Source of the DNA: CANLDA01 sp964021645
GTDB taxonomy: Bacteria > Pseudomonadota > Alphaproteobacteria > Rhodobacterales > Rhodobacteraceae
DNA length: 22,656 nucleotides
Assembly (NCBI GenBank): GCA_964021645.1
Contig: CAXIAD010000046.1
Coordinates: 1-22,656 of the forward strand
Reading direction: 5' to 3'
Shown here: one piece after another, positions 1-7,526 of the stretch
Layout of the letters: each line of letters starts with the position of its first letter
How positions within the stretch are numbered: position 1 is the stretch's first letter
Notes under the pieces: generated by a model
What the model was told of the DNA's origin: nothing
Seen by the model: only the letters and a program-made list of their open reading frames with translations
The model's database searches: none
Position numbers and translations under genes: made by a program

Positions 1-1334
1 ATAAACAGGTTCCCGTCGATCTCGGGCGCGTCGGCTTTGGTGCGGCAGGTGGCGATGCCGTCCTCGTCGATGTCATCAACAATCACATCCATGGTTTGGC
101 CGACTTTGGCTTGCAGTTTTGCCTCTGATATCGCTTGGGCTTTTTCCATGAAACGATCCCAGCGTTCTTGCTTTAGCTCGGGCGCAACGTGATCGGGCAG
201 GGCGTTGCTGCGGGCACCCGCGACGTTTTCGTATTTAAAGCAACCGACGCGGTCTAGTTGCGCCTCGTCCATCCAGTCGAGGAGGTGCTGGAACTCTGCC
301 TCTGTCTCACCCGGATAGCCCACGATAAAGGTTGAGCGCAGGGTGATGTCGGGGCAAATCTCGCGCCAAGCGGCGATCTCGGTCAGGGTTTTGGCGGTAT
401 GGGCGGGGCGCGCCATACGTTTCAGAACATCGGGATGCGAATGCTGAAACGGGATATCCATATAGGGCAGCAGCGCGTTGTTGGGATCAGCCATCAGGGG
501 GATCAGGTCGCGCACATGCGGGTAGGGATAGACGTAATGCAGGCGCACCCATAGGTCACGCGCGGTGCCCAGTTGGCCCAATTCGCGGGCCAGATCGGTG
601 ATGTGCGTGCGTACCTCGCCGCCCTTCCACGGGTTCAGATCATATTTGCGATCCAGCCCATAGGCGGAGGTGTCTTGGCTGATCACCAGCAATTCGCGCA
701 CGCCTGCCTCGACCAGTTTCTCGGCCTCGCGCAGGACGGCGTGGGCAGGGCGCGAGGCGAGTTTGCCGCGCATGTCGGGGATGATGCAGAATTTACACTT
801 GTGATTACAGCCCTCGGATATTTTGAGGTAGCTGTAGTGGCGCGGGGTCAGTTTGATGCCACGCGCGGGCAGCAGATCAATGAACGGATTGGGATCGGCG
901 GGCACGGCGGCATGCACGGCGTCAAGCACCTGTTCGTATTGATGCGGGCCAGTGACGGCAAGGATGCGCGGGTGATGTTCACGGATGTAGTCAGGTTCGG
1001 CACCGAGGCAGCCGGTCACGATGACCTTGCCGTTCTCAGACAGGGCCTCGCCGATGGCATCCAGCGATTCCGCCTTGGCCGAATCCAGAAAACCGCAGGT
1101 GTTGACGATCACCGCATCGGCACCCGCGTAGTCGGGGGAAATGCCGTAGCCTTCGGCGCGCAGACGGGTGAGAATCCGCTCGCTATCGACCAAGGCCTTG
1201 GGACAACCGAGGGAGACCATGCCGATAGTCGGCTGGCCGGGGCGGTTATCATTGGGCAGGGTCGCGCGCGGCGCAAGATCGGGGCGCAGGCTGGGCGGAT
1301 TTTGCGATGGGGTATCTGAAGCGTTTTGTGACAT
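1..1334 (-). CDS. rimO: Ribosomal protein S12 methylthiotransferase RimO (3' end cut by window)
   Basis: This radical-SAM enzyme adds a methylthio group to a conserved aspartate of ribosomal protein S12 in the cytoplasm. The reverse-strand translation shows the N-terminal UPF0004 domain with cysteines in VSLGCPK (about residue 44), NTCGF and TGCLG, which would hold the auxiliary Fe-S cluster. The radical-SAM motif CNHKCKFC follows, with cysteines near residues 176, 180 and 183, and then ISQDTSAYG and FIVGYPGE. About 444 codons are visible, ending in DGNLF inside the C-terminal TRAM domain, so only a short tail should be missing. I chose the ATG that gives MSQNAS because family members begin this way. 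A second in-frame ATG lies seven codons upstream, and neither has a clear Shine-Dalgarno. An imperfect GC-rich palindrome covers the start region. Identity is secure; the start is less so. Confidence 0.95.
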   Translation of the reverse strand, partial: MSQNASDTPSQNPPSLRPDLAPRATLPNDNRPGQPTIGMVSLGCPKALVDSERILTRLRAEGYGISPDYAGADAVIVNTCGFLDSAKAESLDAIGEALSENGKVIVTGCLGAEPDYIREHHPRILAVTGPHQYEQVLDAVHAAVPADPNPFIDLLPARGIKLTPRHYSYLKISEGCNHKCKFCIIPDMRGKLASRPAHAVLREAEKLVEAGVRELLVISQDTSAYGLDRKYDLNPWKGGEVRTHITDLARELGQLGTARDLWVRLHYVYPYPHVRDLIPLMADPNNALLPYMDIPFQHSHPDVLKRMARPAHTAKTLTEIAAWREICPDITLRSTFIVGYPGETEAEFQHLLDWMDEAQLDRVGCFKYENVAGARSNALPDHVAPELKQERWDRFMEKAQAISEAKLQAKVGQTMDVIVDDIDEDGIATCRTKADAPEIDGNLF

Positions 1335-1431
1335 GGCGCGGCGTATACCGCGCATGGGGCGGTTTGGGAATTGCTGATTTTAGGTGCGTGAGGGTAGGGT
1401 GGGTTGAAATGTGTTGGATGATGAGACCGTT

Positions 1432-2841
1432 ATGAGTGAATTAGAGCCCAAGTTGACGCCCGCGAATGAGAACCCATGGTATGTGTTGATGACGCTGTAT
1501 GGGGAGCAGGAGGGGGAGAGGGTTGATGTAGAATTGCACGAGAAAAACCGTAAGGCGTGGAATGCTTGGGTTGGGCGGGGGATGAGTGTTGAGGAACGGG
1601 CGGCGGCGTCGAAGAGTTCCATTCTTGAAGCGCGGGAATTGGGGGTGCCAACGTCTTCGCAGAAATTCGAGATGCTCGAAAGAGTCGCAGACCGCCATAA
1701 AGCTGAGATGACCCGGCGAAATAATGATCAGTTTGAGTACCCTGGATTGCCAGAGCTGAAGCACGGCATTGATTTATCTGCAACTGCTTTTGACCATATA
1801 GTTTCTTGCAGCAAGTTTGTTTTTCCTGCTGAAGTCGATTTCAACTTGTCAGCGTTTCGCTCTGATACGATTTTCTTTATAGCGACCTTTAGAGAGGCAG
1901 TTAATTGTTCAGAGGCGACTTTCTTCTCTGGTGCTGATTTTGGAACCGTAAGATTTGATGGACAGGCCGATTTTTTTGCAACGATTTTCACTAAAGGTGC
2001 TGAATTCCGTTCCGCATCGTTTCGCAAAAACACCAACTTTGACAAGGCGTTGTTCAAATCGGACGTGGATTTTGGATTTACGACATTCGACGCAGATGCA
2101 GATTTTGAAATGGCTAGTTTTAGTGCGGGCGTTGAATTTAACTCTGCCACGTTCAGCGGGTTTGTGTATTTTGTTGACGCCAAATTCGGCGTAGCGGGAG
2201 CTAACGGCAGGTGTCATCCGCTCTTTCGAGAATGCCAATTCGAAAAACCCACTAGTTTTCGGTCGGCAATGTTCTTGGATACCTACCCTGATTTTTCGGG
2301 AGCGACTTTGCACGATAAGACAACGTTTCGGGCCAAGGCGCAGTATTGGCCAAAGCATCCGAAGCAGTCGGCCGAGGAGGCACGGGAATCTTGTGCGGTG
2401 ATCCGGCATAATGTTGGTAATCAGGGATTGCCTGAGGATGAGCATTTCTTTTTCAGGCGGGAGATGTTGTTTGCGGGGCGGTATGGGCCTTGGCCTCAGC
2501 GCCTAACCTATCAGGCGTTTGGTTGGGTGTCGCATTACGGAGCGTCGATTGCGCGACCGGTGCGGGCGCTGGTGACGACGGTGATTGCGCCTGCTGGTAT
2601 GTTTGCCGCAGCTTTGGAGAAGTCGGGGGAGGGGCTGAACCTTGCCGATTGCTTTTCTGGGTTGGCGCTGAGTTTCTCAAATACGTTCAGGTTGTTTGGA
2701 TTTCAGTCGCTGCATTTCACCGGGTTTTATAAGGACAGCGATCAGATACTTGATGCAGTTGCGGGGGCGCAGACCATTCTGGGGTTGGTGTTTTTGTTCT
2801 TTCTGGGGCTTGGGCTGCGGCAACGGTTTCGGTTGCGGTAG
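1432..2841 (+). CDS. Pentapeptide-repeat protein with C-terminal membrane segments
   Basis: The function is unknown. The N-terminal ~60 residues (ENPWYVLMTLYGEQEG, then a Trp- and Asn-rich stretch) resemble an uncharacterised module seen before pentapeptide repeats in Rhodobacteraceae. From about residue 112 to 256 there are tandem repeats of roughly ten residues with Phe at alternating pentapeptide centres, for example ADFEMASF and VEFNSATF, predicting a right-handed quadrilateral beta-helix. The C-terminal part has a hydrophobic segment near residues 379-397, a Phe-rich connecting loop, and a last membrane helix near 443-461 ending in basic residues (RQRFRLR). This layout recalls a two-helix ion-channel (Ion_trans_2-like) module, but no TVGYG selectivity filter is present. 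An upstream GTG at 1411 is an alternative start adding seven residues; neither has a strong ribosome site. The repeat part is visibly richer in A/T than the genes around it. Confidence 0.8.
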   Translation: MSELEPKLTPANENPWYVLMTLYGEQEGERVDVELHEKNRKAWNAWVGRGMSVEERAAASKSSILEARELGVPTSSQKFEMLERVADRHKAEMTRRNNDQFEYPGLPELKHGIDLSATAFDHIVSCSKFVFPAEVDFNLSAFRSDTIFFIATFREAVNCSEATFFSGADFGTVRFDGQADFFATIFTKGAEFRSASFRKNTNFDKALFKSDVDFGFTTFDADADFEMASFSAGVEFNSATFSGFVYFVDAKFGVAGANGRCHPLFRECQFEKPTSFRSAMFLDTYPDFSGATLHDKTTFRAKAQYWPKHPKQSAEEARESCAVIRHNVGNQGLPEDEHFFFRREMLFAGRYGPWPQRLTYQAFGWVSHYGASIARPVRALVTTVIAPAGMFAAALEKSGEGLNLADCFSGLALSFSNTFRLFGFQSLHFTGFYKDSDQILDAVAGAQTILGLVFLFFLGLGLRQRFRLR

Positions 2842-3005
2842 GGCTTGGCGACGGGTTGCGCGCGGTTTTGGGTGCGCTTTGGCGGGGAAAAATCGGTGGG
2901 CGGGGTCATATATGGCCCGTGGATGGCGGGGGATTGCTTATGTGGTTGTTTGGCGGGGGATGCGCGCTTAGATTCAACATAACTAGGTTTTCGTGAGGGT
3001 GCGTG

Positions 3006-4898
3006 ATGCGGTGGATTTTTCGGTTGGTAATGGCGGTTGTGGTGGTGATCATCGCGGCTGTGGTGTTGGTGGTGGTATTGCCGGGCGAAAAGATCGCCAA
3101 GTTGGCAGCGGATCAGGTGAAGGCGCAGACGGGGCGTGATTTGACCTTTGAGGGGGAGGTGAAAATCTCTTGGTATCCGGTGTTGGGTGTGGCGACGGGG
3201 CCGGTGACGCTGAGCAATGCGAGCTGGTCGGATGCGGGACCGATGTTTCGGGCGCAAAGTGCGGCGATTGGTGTGGATATGATGGCGCTGATGGGTGGCA
3301 ATATTCGCATCAAGCAGATTGAGGTTGTGGGCCCTGATGTGGTGCTGGAAAAGGCGCGTGACGGGCGGGTGAACTGGGAATTGTTACCGGCTGGTGAGGC
3401 GGTTGCTGGCGCGGATAGTAGTGGTGCAGCTCCTGCGTTCTCGTTGGATAAGTTGAGCGTGCGGGATGCGCGGTTGCGGTATGTGGATCACGGCGGTGAC
3501 ACGCTGGAGATCGCGGATCTGGATGCCAGTCTGGTGTGGGGTGGTGCGGGGAAACCTGCGGATATCACGCTACGTCTGACGCCGTATGGTGAAGTGATTG
3601 AGGTGAGCGCGACGGTGGCTGATCTGACGGGCATGCTTGAGGGTGGCGTGAGTGCTGTGGTTGCCGAGGTTGAGGCCGCGGGCGCGACGGTGTCGTTTGA
3701 CGGGCGTGGCGGGATTGCGCCACAGATGGCGGGTGTGATTTCAGCGGATATTCCCAAGCCGGATGCGTTGTTGCGTGCGCTGGGTCAGGAGGCGGCTGGT
3801 GTGCCGGGGGCGGTATCCTTTGGCGGCGAGGTGACATTCACCAAGGCGGCAAAGTTGAGCCTGCGTAAGGGGCGTGCGGCGCTGGGCCCGAATGCTGTCA
3901 GTTTGGCAGCGGATGTGGATCTGGGCGGGGATCGCCCACAGGTGACAGCACAGGTTGTGGCAGGCGCGTTGGATTTCAGTGCGTTTCTGGCAAGTGACGA
4001 TAATAGCGAGGCAGGCGATGGGTGGTCGACGGCTGCAATTGATGCCTCAGCGCTTGGGGCGGTTGACGGTGTGATCACATTAGCGGCGGAGTCGATTGAT
4101 CTGGGCACGCTGAAGTTCGCAAGCTCGCGGGTGAAGGTATCGGTTGAGCGGTCACGTGCGGTTTTTGCATTGCAGGAATTGCAGGGCTATGACGGGGTGA
4201 TCACGGGCGAGTTTGTTGCCAATAACCGCAGTGGCCTGTCGGTTGGCGGGACGTTGAACGCCAATGCGCTGGAAATGAGCACATTGTTGGCGGATTTGGC
4301 CGATATTTCGCGGTTCACAGGCAAGGCGACGGCCAAGCTGAGCTTTCTTGGTGGCGGGCAATCGGTGGATGCGATTATGAAATCCCTCAAGGGGAGCGGT
4401 AGCATGAACGTGGGATCGGGCACCATCACAGGGTTTGATTTGGACAAGCTATTTCGCGGCTCCACCGGGGGGGGCACAACGGTTTTTGACAGCATGAGTG
4501 CCACGATGCAGATCGCGGGCGGCGTGGTGAGCAATGAGGATCTGTTGATGGAGCTGCCGAGCGTATTGGCCAAAGGCAAAGGCACCATTGGATTGGGCGC
4601 GCAGGACATCAACTATACCTTTGTGCCGCAGCTGCGCAGTGAAACTGACAATGGAATTGCGGTGCCTGTGCGTATCAAAGGCCCATGGTCTAGCCCGAAG
4701 ATTTGGCCTGATCTGGAAGCGGTGATTGATCAGAATTTCTCGGAAGAGAAGAAACAGCTTGAGGAAAAGCTTGAAAATAAGGTCAAGGACAAGCTGGGCG
4801 TGACAACTGAAGAGGGGCAATCTGTTGAGGATGCGCTGAAACAGAAGCTGGAGAAAAAGGTCGGCGACAAGCTGTTGAACCTATTGGGCGGTGATTAA
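3006..4898 (+). CDS. AsmA family protein
   Basis: AsmA-type proteins are inner-membrane-anchored periplasmic proteins linked to outer-membrane assembly and lipid transport; the exact role here is not shown by sequence. A single N-terminal membrane helix spans about residues 5-26 (a run of Val/Ile/Ala after MRWIF). It is followed by the AsmA N-terminal region (LTFEGEVKISWYPVLG, then VGPDVVLEKARDGRVNWELL). The C-terminal AsmA domain includes a GSGSMNVGSGTITGFDL stretch, a typical family signature. The last ~55 residues are highly charged and probably helical (EEKKQLEEKLENKVKDKLG). I chose the ATG because GAGG at 2994-2998 is well spaced from it; an adjoining in-frame GTG three bases upstream is possible. 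The 630-residue length is normal. No partner gene is adjacent, and it seems to be a single-gene transcript ending at the hairpin around 4942-4958. Confidence 0.88.
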   Translation: MRWIFRLVMAVVVVIIAAVVLVVVLPGEKIAKLAADQVKAQTGRDLTFEGEVKISWYPVLGVATGPVTLSNASWSDAGPMFRAQSAAIGVDMMALMGGNIRIKQIEVVGPDVVLEKARDGRVNWELLPAGEAVAGADSSGAAPAFSLDKLSVRDARLRYVDHGGDTLEIADLDASLVWGGAGKPADITLRLTPYGEVIEVSATVADLTGMLEGGVSAVVAEVEAAGATVSFDGRGGIAPQMAGVISADIPKPDALLRALGQEAAGVPGAVSFGGEVTFTKAAKLSLRKGRAALGPNAVSLAADVDLGGDRPQVTAQVVAGALDFSAFLASDDNSEAGDGWSTAAIDASALGAVDGVITLAAESIDLGTLKFASSRVKVSVERSRAVFALQELQGYDGVITGEFVANNRSGLSVGGTLNANALEMSTLLADLADISRFTGKATAKLSFLGGGQSVDAIMKSLKGSGSMNVGSGTITGFDLDKLFRGSTGGGTTVFDSMSATMQIAGGVVSNEDLLMELPSVLAKGKGTIGLGAQDINYTFVPQLRSETDNGIAVPVRIKGPWSSPKIWPDLEAVIDQNFSEEKKQLEEKLENKVKDKLGVTTEEGQSVEDALKQKLEKKVGDKLLNLLGGD

Positions 4899-4941
4899 TC
4901 GTTTTATTATATAGGTTTGCGTGGTGGTTCCGTTAAACGGA

Positions 4942-4958
4942 GTGTGGCGGGGCCACAC
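4942..4958 (+). terminator. Hairpin after the AsmA gene, possible terminator
   Basis: A perfect 7-bp stem (GTGTGGC paired with GCCACAC) has a GGG loop and is followed by a moderately T-rich stretch (gctgatttgtttattt). A smaller dyad, TCCGT-TAA-ACGGA, sits just before it. Position 40-60 bases after the AsmA stop fits transcription termination, but the T run is interrupted, so strength is uncertain. Confidence 0.45.
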
Positions 4959-5114
4959 GCTGATTTGTTTATTTGGCGCGCGTGGTGGCGTTGTTTATCC
5001 CCGCGAATGTATTGCAAGGGGGCTGCCAAGGTGAGCGGCGGTGTGGTGCGGCATCTGGGGTGAGGGGCATCGTGGGGCTTTCACTTTGTCAGGGGCTTTG
5101 TTAAAGGCGGTGCG

Positions 5115-5129
5115 CTCGGAGTCTCCGAG
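5115..5129 (+). repeat. Stem-loop directly before the preQ1 aptamer
   Basis: CTCGGAG and CTCCGAG form a near-perfect dyad around a very short loop (practically a 6-bp stem with loop GTC). It ends two bases before the first helix of the riboswitch. There is no T run behind it, so it is not a terminator. It may shield or coaxially stack on the aptamer. It contains one GAGTC site, a CcrM-type methylation target. Confidence 0.5.
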
Positions 5130-5130
5130 G

Positions 5131-5166
5131 GCCGGTCGCAGCCTACCCGGCTTGCTAAAACAAGGG
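5131..5166 (+). promoter_or_regulatory. preQ1 class I riboswitch controlling queC
   Basis: The element has the class I preQ1 aptamer layout. P1 is GCCGG (5131-5135) pairing with CCGGC (5147-5151). The loop TCGCAGCCTAC contains the conserved GGTCGCAG core. An A-rich linker with AAAA follows, ending in CAAGGG at 5161-5166. From memory, the core GGTCGCAG, the ACCC before P1 closes, and AAAACAAGGG match the well-studied Thermoanaerobacter tengcongensis aptamer. P2 would form from C5139-G5164 and G5141-C5161, with C5146 as the likely ligand-pairing base. AAGGG is also the only good Shine-Dalgarno for queC, eight bases before its ATG, so ligand binding should hide it and lower translation. The operon downstream makes preQ1, which fits. 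The loop is one base longer than in the model. Binding is inferred, not shown. Confidence 0.88.
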
Positions 5167-5174
5167 TAAAACTT

Positions 5175-5867
5175 ATGAAGACGATTGTTATCTGCTCTGG
5201 CGGATTAGATTCTGTTTCGCTGGCCTATAAAGTGGCGGCGGAACATGAGCTTGTGGGGTTGGTGTCGTTTGACTACGGGCAGCGCCATAAGAAGGAAGTG
5301 GATTATGCCGCCCGCGCCGCCGTGCGTTTGGGTGTGCCGCATGATCTGATTGATATGAGCCATATTGGCGCGTTCCTAAGCGGGTCTGCCTTGACCGATG
5401 ATGTGGATGTGCCTGACGGGCATTATGCCGAAGAAACCATGCGCGTGACTGTCGTGCCAAATCGCAATGCCATCATGTTGGCGATTGTGTTTGGTGTGGC
5501 GGCGGCAAAGGGGGCCGATGCGGTGGCAGCGGCGGTGCATGGGGGGGATCATTTCATCTATCCCGATTGTCGCCCTGAATTCATTGATGCGTTTCAGGCC
5601 ATGCAAGACAAGGCATTGGACGGCTATGCGAAGGTGAAGCTGTACACGCCATTTGTGCATGAACCGAAGTCTGCGATTGTGACCGAAGGGGCCAAGCATG
5701 GCACGCCCTTTGGGGATACGTGGTCGTGTTACAAGGGTGGCGATGTGCATTGCGGACGCTGCGGCACCTGTGTTGAGCGGCGCGAGGCCTTTGATCTGGC
5801 GGGGGTTGATGACCCAACCGTCTATGCGGACCCGGATTTCTGGAAATCCGCAGTGGAGGGGCATTGA
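5175..5867 (+). CDS. queC: 7-cyano-7-deazaguanine (preQ0) synthase QueC
   Basis: QueC converts 7-carboxy-7-deazaguanine to preQ0 with ATP and ammonia, the third step of the queuosine precursor route shown in this operon. The ATP-pyrophosphatase loop is at residues 8-13 (SGGLDS). The zinc-binding cysteines are at 185, 193, 196 and 199 in the pattern CYKGGDVHCGRCGTC, and VVPNRNAIML and HGGDHFIYPDCRPEF are family signatures. The length of 230 residues is normal. The ribosome site AAGGG is part of the preQ1 riboswitch immediately upstream, so this gene is the direct target of that switch. Its stop codon overlaps the queD ATG by one base (TGATG), which implies translational coupling to queD. Confidence 0.97.
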   Translation: MKTIVICSGGLDSVSLAYKVAAEHELVGLVSFDYGQRHKKEVDYAARAAVRLGVPHDLIDMSHIGAFLSGSALTDDVDVPDGHYAEETMRVTVVPNRNAIMLAIVFGVAAAKGADAVAAAVHGGDHFIYPDCRPEFIDAFQAMQDKALDGYAKVKLYTPFVHEPKSAIVTEGAKHGTPFGDTWSCYKGGDVHCGRCGTCVERREAFDLAGVDDPTVYADPDFWKSAVEGH

Positions 5868-6223
5868 TGTACCGTATTACCAAAGAGTTTCATTTCTCGG
5901 CTAGTCATCAGCTGTGCGATTTGCCGGATGAGCACCCTTGTGCGCGCATGCATGGGCATAACTATATCATCGAGGTGGAGCTGAGTGCGGCGCATCTGGA
6001 TGCCAATGGCTTTGTTGTGGATTACCGTGAATTGGCACCGCTGAAACGGTTCGTGGATGATGAGCTGGATCACCGGCATCTGAATGATGTGTTTGGCCAT
6101 GATATGGTGACATCCGAGCGGCTGGCGAAAGAGATTTTCGATTGGTGCAAGGGGCGCTGGGCGCAGGTGAGTGCGGTTAGGGTGAGCGAGACGCCTAAGA
6201 CTTGGGCGGAGTACCGGCCTTGA
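5867..6223 (+). CDS. queD: 6-carboxy-5,6,7,8-tetrahydropterin synthase QueD
   Basis: QueD turns 7,8-dihydroneopterin triphosphate into 6-carboxytetrahydropterin, the first committed queuosine step after GTP cyclohydrolase. The zinc ligands are His14, His29 and His31 (SASHQL and HGHNY), the likely catalytic cysteine is Cys25 (HPCARMHGH), the Asp68-His69 pair lies in LDHRHLN, and Glu108 in SETP binds the pterin. At 118 residues it is a standard short QueD. I chose the ATG that overlaps the queC stop by one base; a TTG one codon earlier is unnecessary. There is no separate ribosome site, so it is probably translated by coupling and falls under the preQ1 switch indirectly. The GTP cyclohydrolase gene folE is not in this window. 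Confidence 0.96.
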   Translation: MYRITKEFHFSASHQLCDLPDEHPCARMHGHNYIIEVELSAAHLDANGFVVDYRELAPLKRFVDDELDHRHLNDVFGHDMVTSERLAKEIFDWCKGRWAQVSAVRVSETPKTWAEYRP

Positions 6224-6945
6224 GCGCGGCTGCATTACGGATCGCGGAGATTTTCGGGCCGACCATTCAGGGCGAAGGTGCTGTCATCGGTGCGCCGACG
6301 GTGTTTGTGCGCGCGGGGGGCTGTGATTACCGCTGTAGCTGGTGTGACAGTTTGCATGCGGTGGACAGCATCTATCGCCACGACTGGGCTGCGATGAGCA
6401 GTGAGCAGATTTGGGCGCGCATTGTGGAATTGTCAGGTGGTGTGCCGTTGACGGTGTCATTGTCTGGCGGAAACCCGGCGATTCAGGATTTTGGGCCGTT
6501 GATCGCGATGGGCAAGGCGCAGGGCTATGCCTTTGCGTTGGAGACCCAAGGATCGGTTGCACGCGACTGGTTTTGTGAATTGGAGCCGTTGATCCTAAGC
6601 CCGAAGCCGCCGTCATCTGGCGAAGTGGTTGATTGGGCCAAGTTCGATGAATGCCTGTTGAAGGCAGGGAATGCAGATATTGCGATGAAGATCGTGGTGT
6701 TTGATGAGGTTGATTATGATTGGGCGCGCGAGGTTGCCGGGCGATATCCGCAACTGGCGTTGTATTTGCAGCCGGGCAATCACACGCCACCTCCGCCCGA
6801 AGCGGAGGATGCGGCGATTGATATGGATGGCATCATGGTGCGGTATGAATGGTTGATTGACAAGGCGCTGGGGGATCGTTGGTTTGCCCCGCGTATACTG
6901 CCGCAGTTGCATGTTTTGATTTGGGGCAACAAGCGCGGTGTTTAA
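6220..6945 (+). CDS. queE: 7-carboxy-7-deazaguanine synthase QueE (radical SAM)
   Basis: QueE is a SAM-dependent radical enzyme that rearranges 6-carboxytetrahydropterin into 7-carboxy-7-deazaguanine. The 4Fe-4S cysteines are at 35, 39 and 42 (CDYRCSWC, the CX3CX2C pattern). The N-terminus reads LRIAEIFGPTIQGEG as expected. VSLSGGNPA stands where many homologues have SGGEP, and LSPKPPSSG follows. I chose a TTG start overlapping the queD TGA as TTGA, because this places the family N-terminus at residue 2; a TTG six codons upstream would add unrelated residues inside queD. The length is then 241 residues. The start codon is weak and coupled, which should keep synthesis low relative to queD. The stop codon is next to the queF ribosome site. 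Confidence 0.95.
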   Translation: MSAAALRIAEIFGPTIQGEGAVIGAPTVFVRAGGCDYRCSWCDSLHAVDSIYRHDWAAMSSEQIWARIVELSGGVPLTVSLSGGNPAIQDFGPLIAMGKAQGYAFALETQGSVARDWFCELEPLILSPKPPSSGEVVDWAKFDECLLKAGNADIAMKIVVFDEVDYDWAREVAGRYPQLALYLQPGNHTPPPPEAEDAAIDMDGIMVRYEWLIDKALGDRWFAPRILPQLHVLIWGNKRGV

Positions 6946-6956
6946 GGAGAATACAA

Positions 6957-7424
6957 ATGGCAGATGAGAGCATTTACGCGGGATTGACCCAATTGGGCGG
7001 GCAGACGGCATTGCCGAACTCCCCCGAAGAGGCGGTGATGGAGCGGGTGCCGAACCCGCAGGCGGGCACAAATTACGCTGTGCGGTTTACGGCACCTGAA
7101 TTCACATCGCTGTGCCCGATGACAGGACAGCCGGATTTTGCCCATATCGTGCTGGATTATGTGCCGGGTGACTGGTTGGTTGAAAGCAAGTCGCTGAAGC
7201 TGTTTTTGGGATCGTTCCGTAATCATGGGGCATTTCATGAGGACTGCACTGTGACCATCGGGAAGCGGTTGATTGAGCTGCTCGATCCGCAATGGTTGCG
7301 GGTTGGGGGCTATTGGTATCCGCGTGGTGGCATCCCGATTGATGTATTTTATCAGACCGGGCCGGAGTTGCCGGGGGTTTGGATCCCAGATCAGGGCGTG
7401 CCAACCTATCGCGGTCGCGGCTAA
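6957..7424 (+). CDS. queF: NADPH-dependent preQ0 reductase QueF (short type)
   Basis: QueF reduces the nitrile of preQ0 to the aminomethyl group of preQ1, the last step before insertion into tRNA and the product sensed by the riboswitch upstream of queC. The catalytic cysteine is Cys53 in TSLCPMTGQPDF with Asp60, the substrate/NADPH motif ESKSLK is at 76-81, and His94-Glu95 lies in FRNHGAFHEDC. At 155 residues it is the single-domain type I form. I chose the ATG because it has the strongest ribosome site of the operon (AAGGAG, overlapping the queE stop). This suggests queF can be translated partly independently of the coupled queCDE block. Transcription ends at the terminator 17 bases downstream. 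Confidence 0.97.
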   Translation: MADESIYAGLTQLGGQTALPNSPEEAVMERVPNPQAGTNYAVRFTAPEFTSLCPMTGQPDFAHIVLDYVPGDWLVESKSLKLFLGSFRNHGAFHEDCTVTIGKRLIELLDPQWLRVGGYWYPRGGIPIDVFYQTGPELPGVWIPDQGVPTYRGRG

Positions 7425-7441
7425 GGCAGATTTGAGACAGA

Positions 7442-7475
7442 AAAGGCCCCCAAAGTGAGAACTTTGAGGGCCTTT
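7442..7475. terminator. Bidirectional intrinsic terminator between queF and gcrA
   Basis: A 15-bp stem (AAAGGCCCCCAAAGT with ACTTTGAGGGCCTTT) contains one C-A mismatch and closes on a GAGA loop. The plus strand continues ttattta and the minus strand continues TTTTCTGTC, so it can stop both the que operon and convergent gcrA. Confidence 0.9.
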
Positions 7476-7526
7476 ATTTATTCAGGTTGGCGACAGTATT
7501 ACAGTGCCAGTATTACCACGCGGGTA

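Noticed and set aside
573..1319. A 248-codon plus-strand open frame opposite rimO
   Set aside because: It is the antisense of an unmistakable RimO coding sequence and has no recognisable protein features.
1335..1355. In-frame ATG seven codons upstream of the chosen rimO start
   Set aside because: The added residues MRGIRRA are not family-like; kept only as an alternative because neither start has a clear ribosome site.
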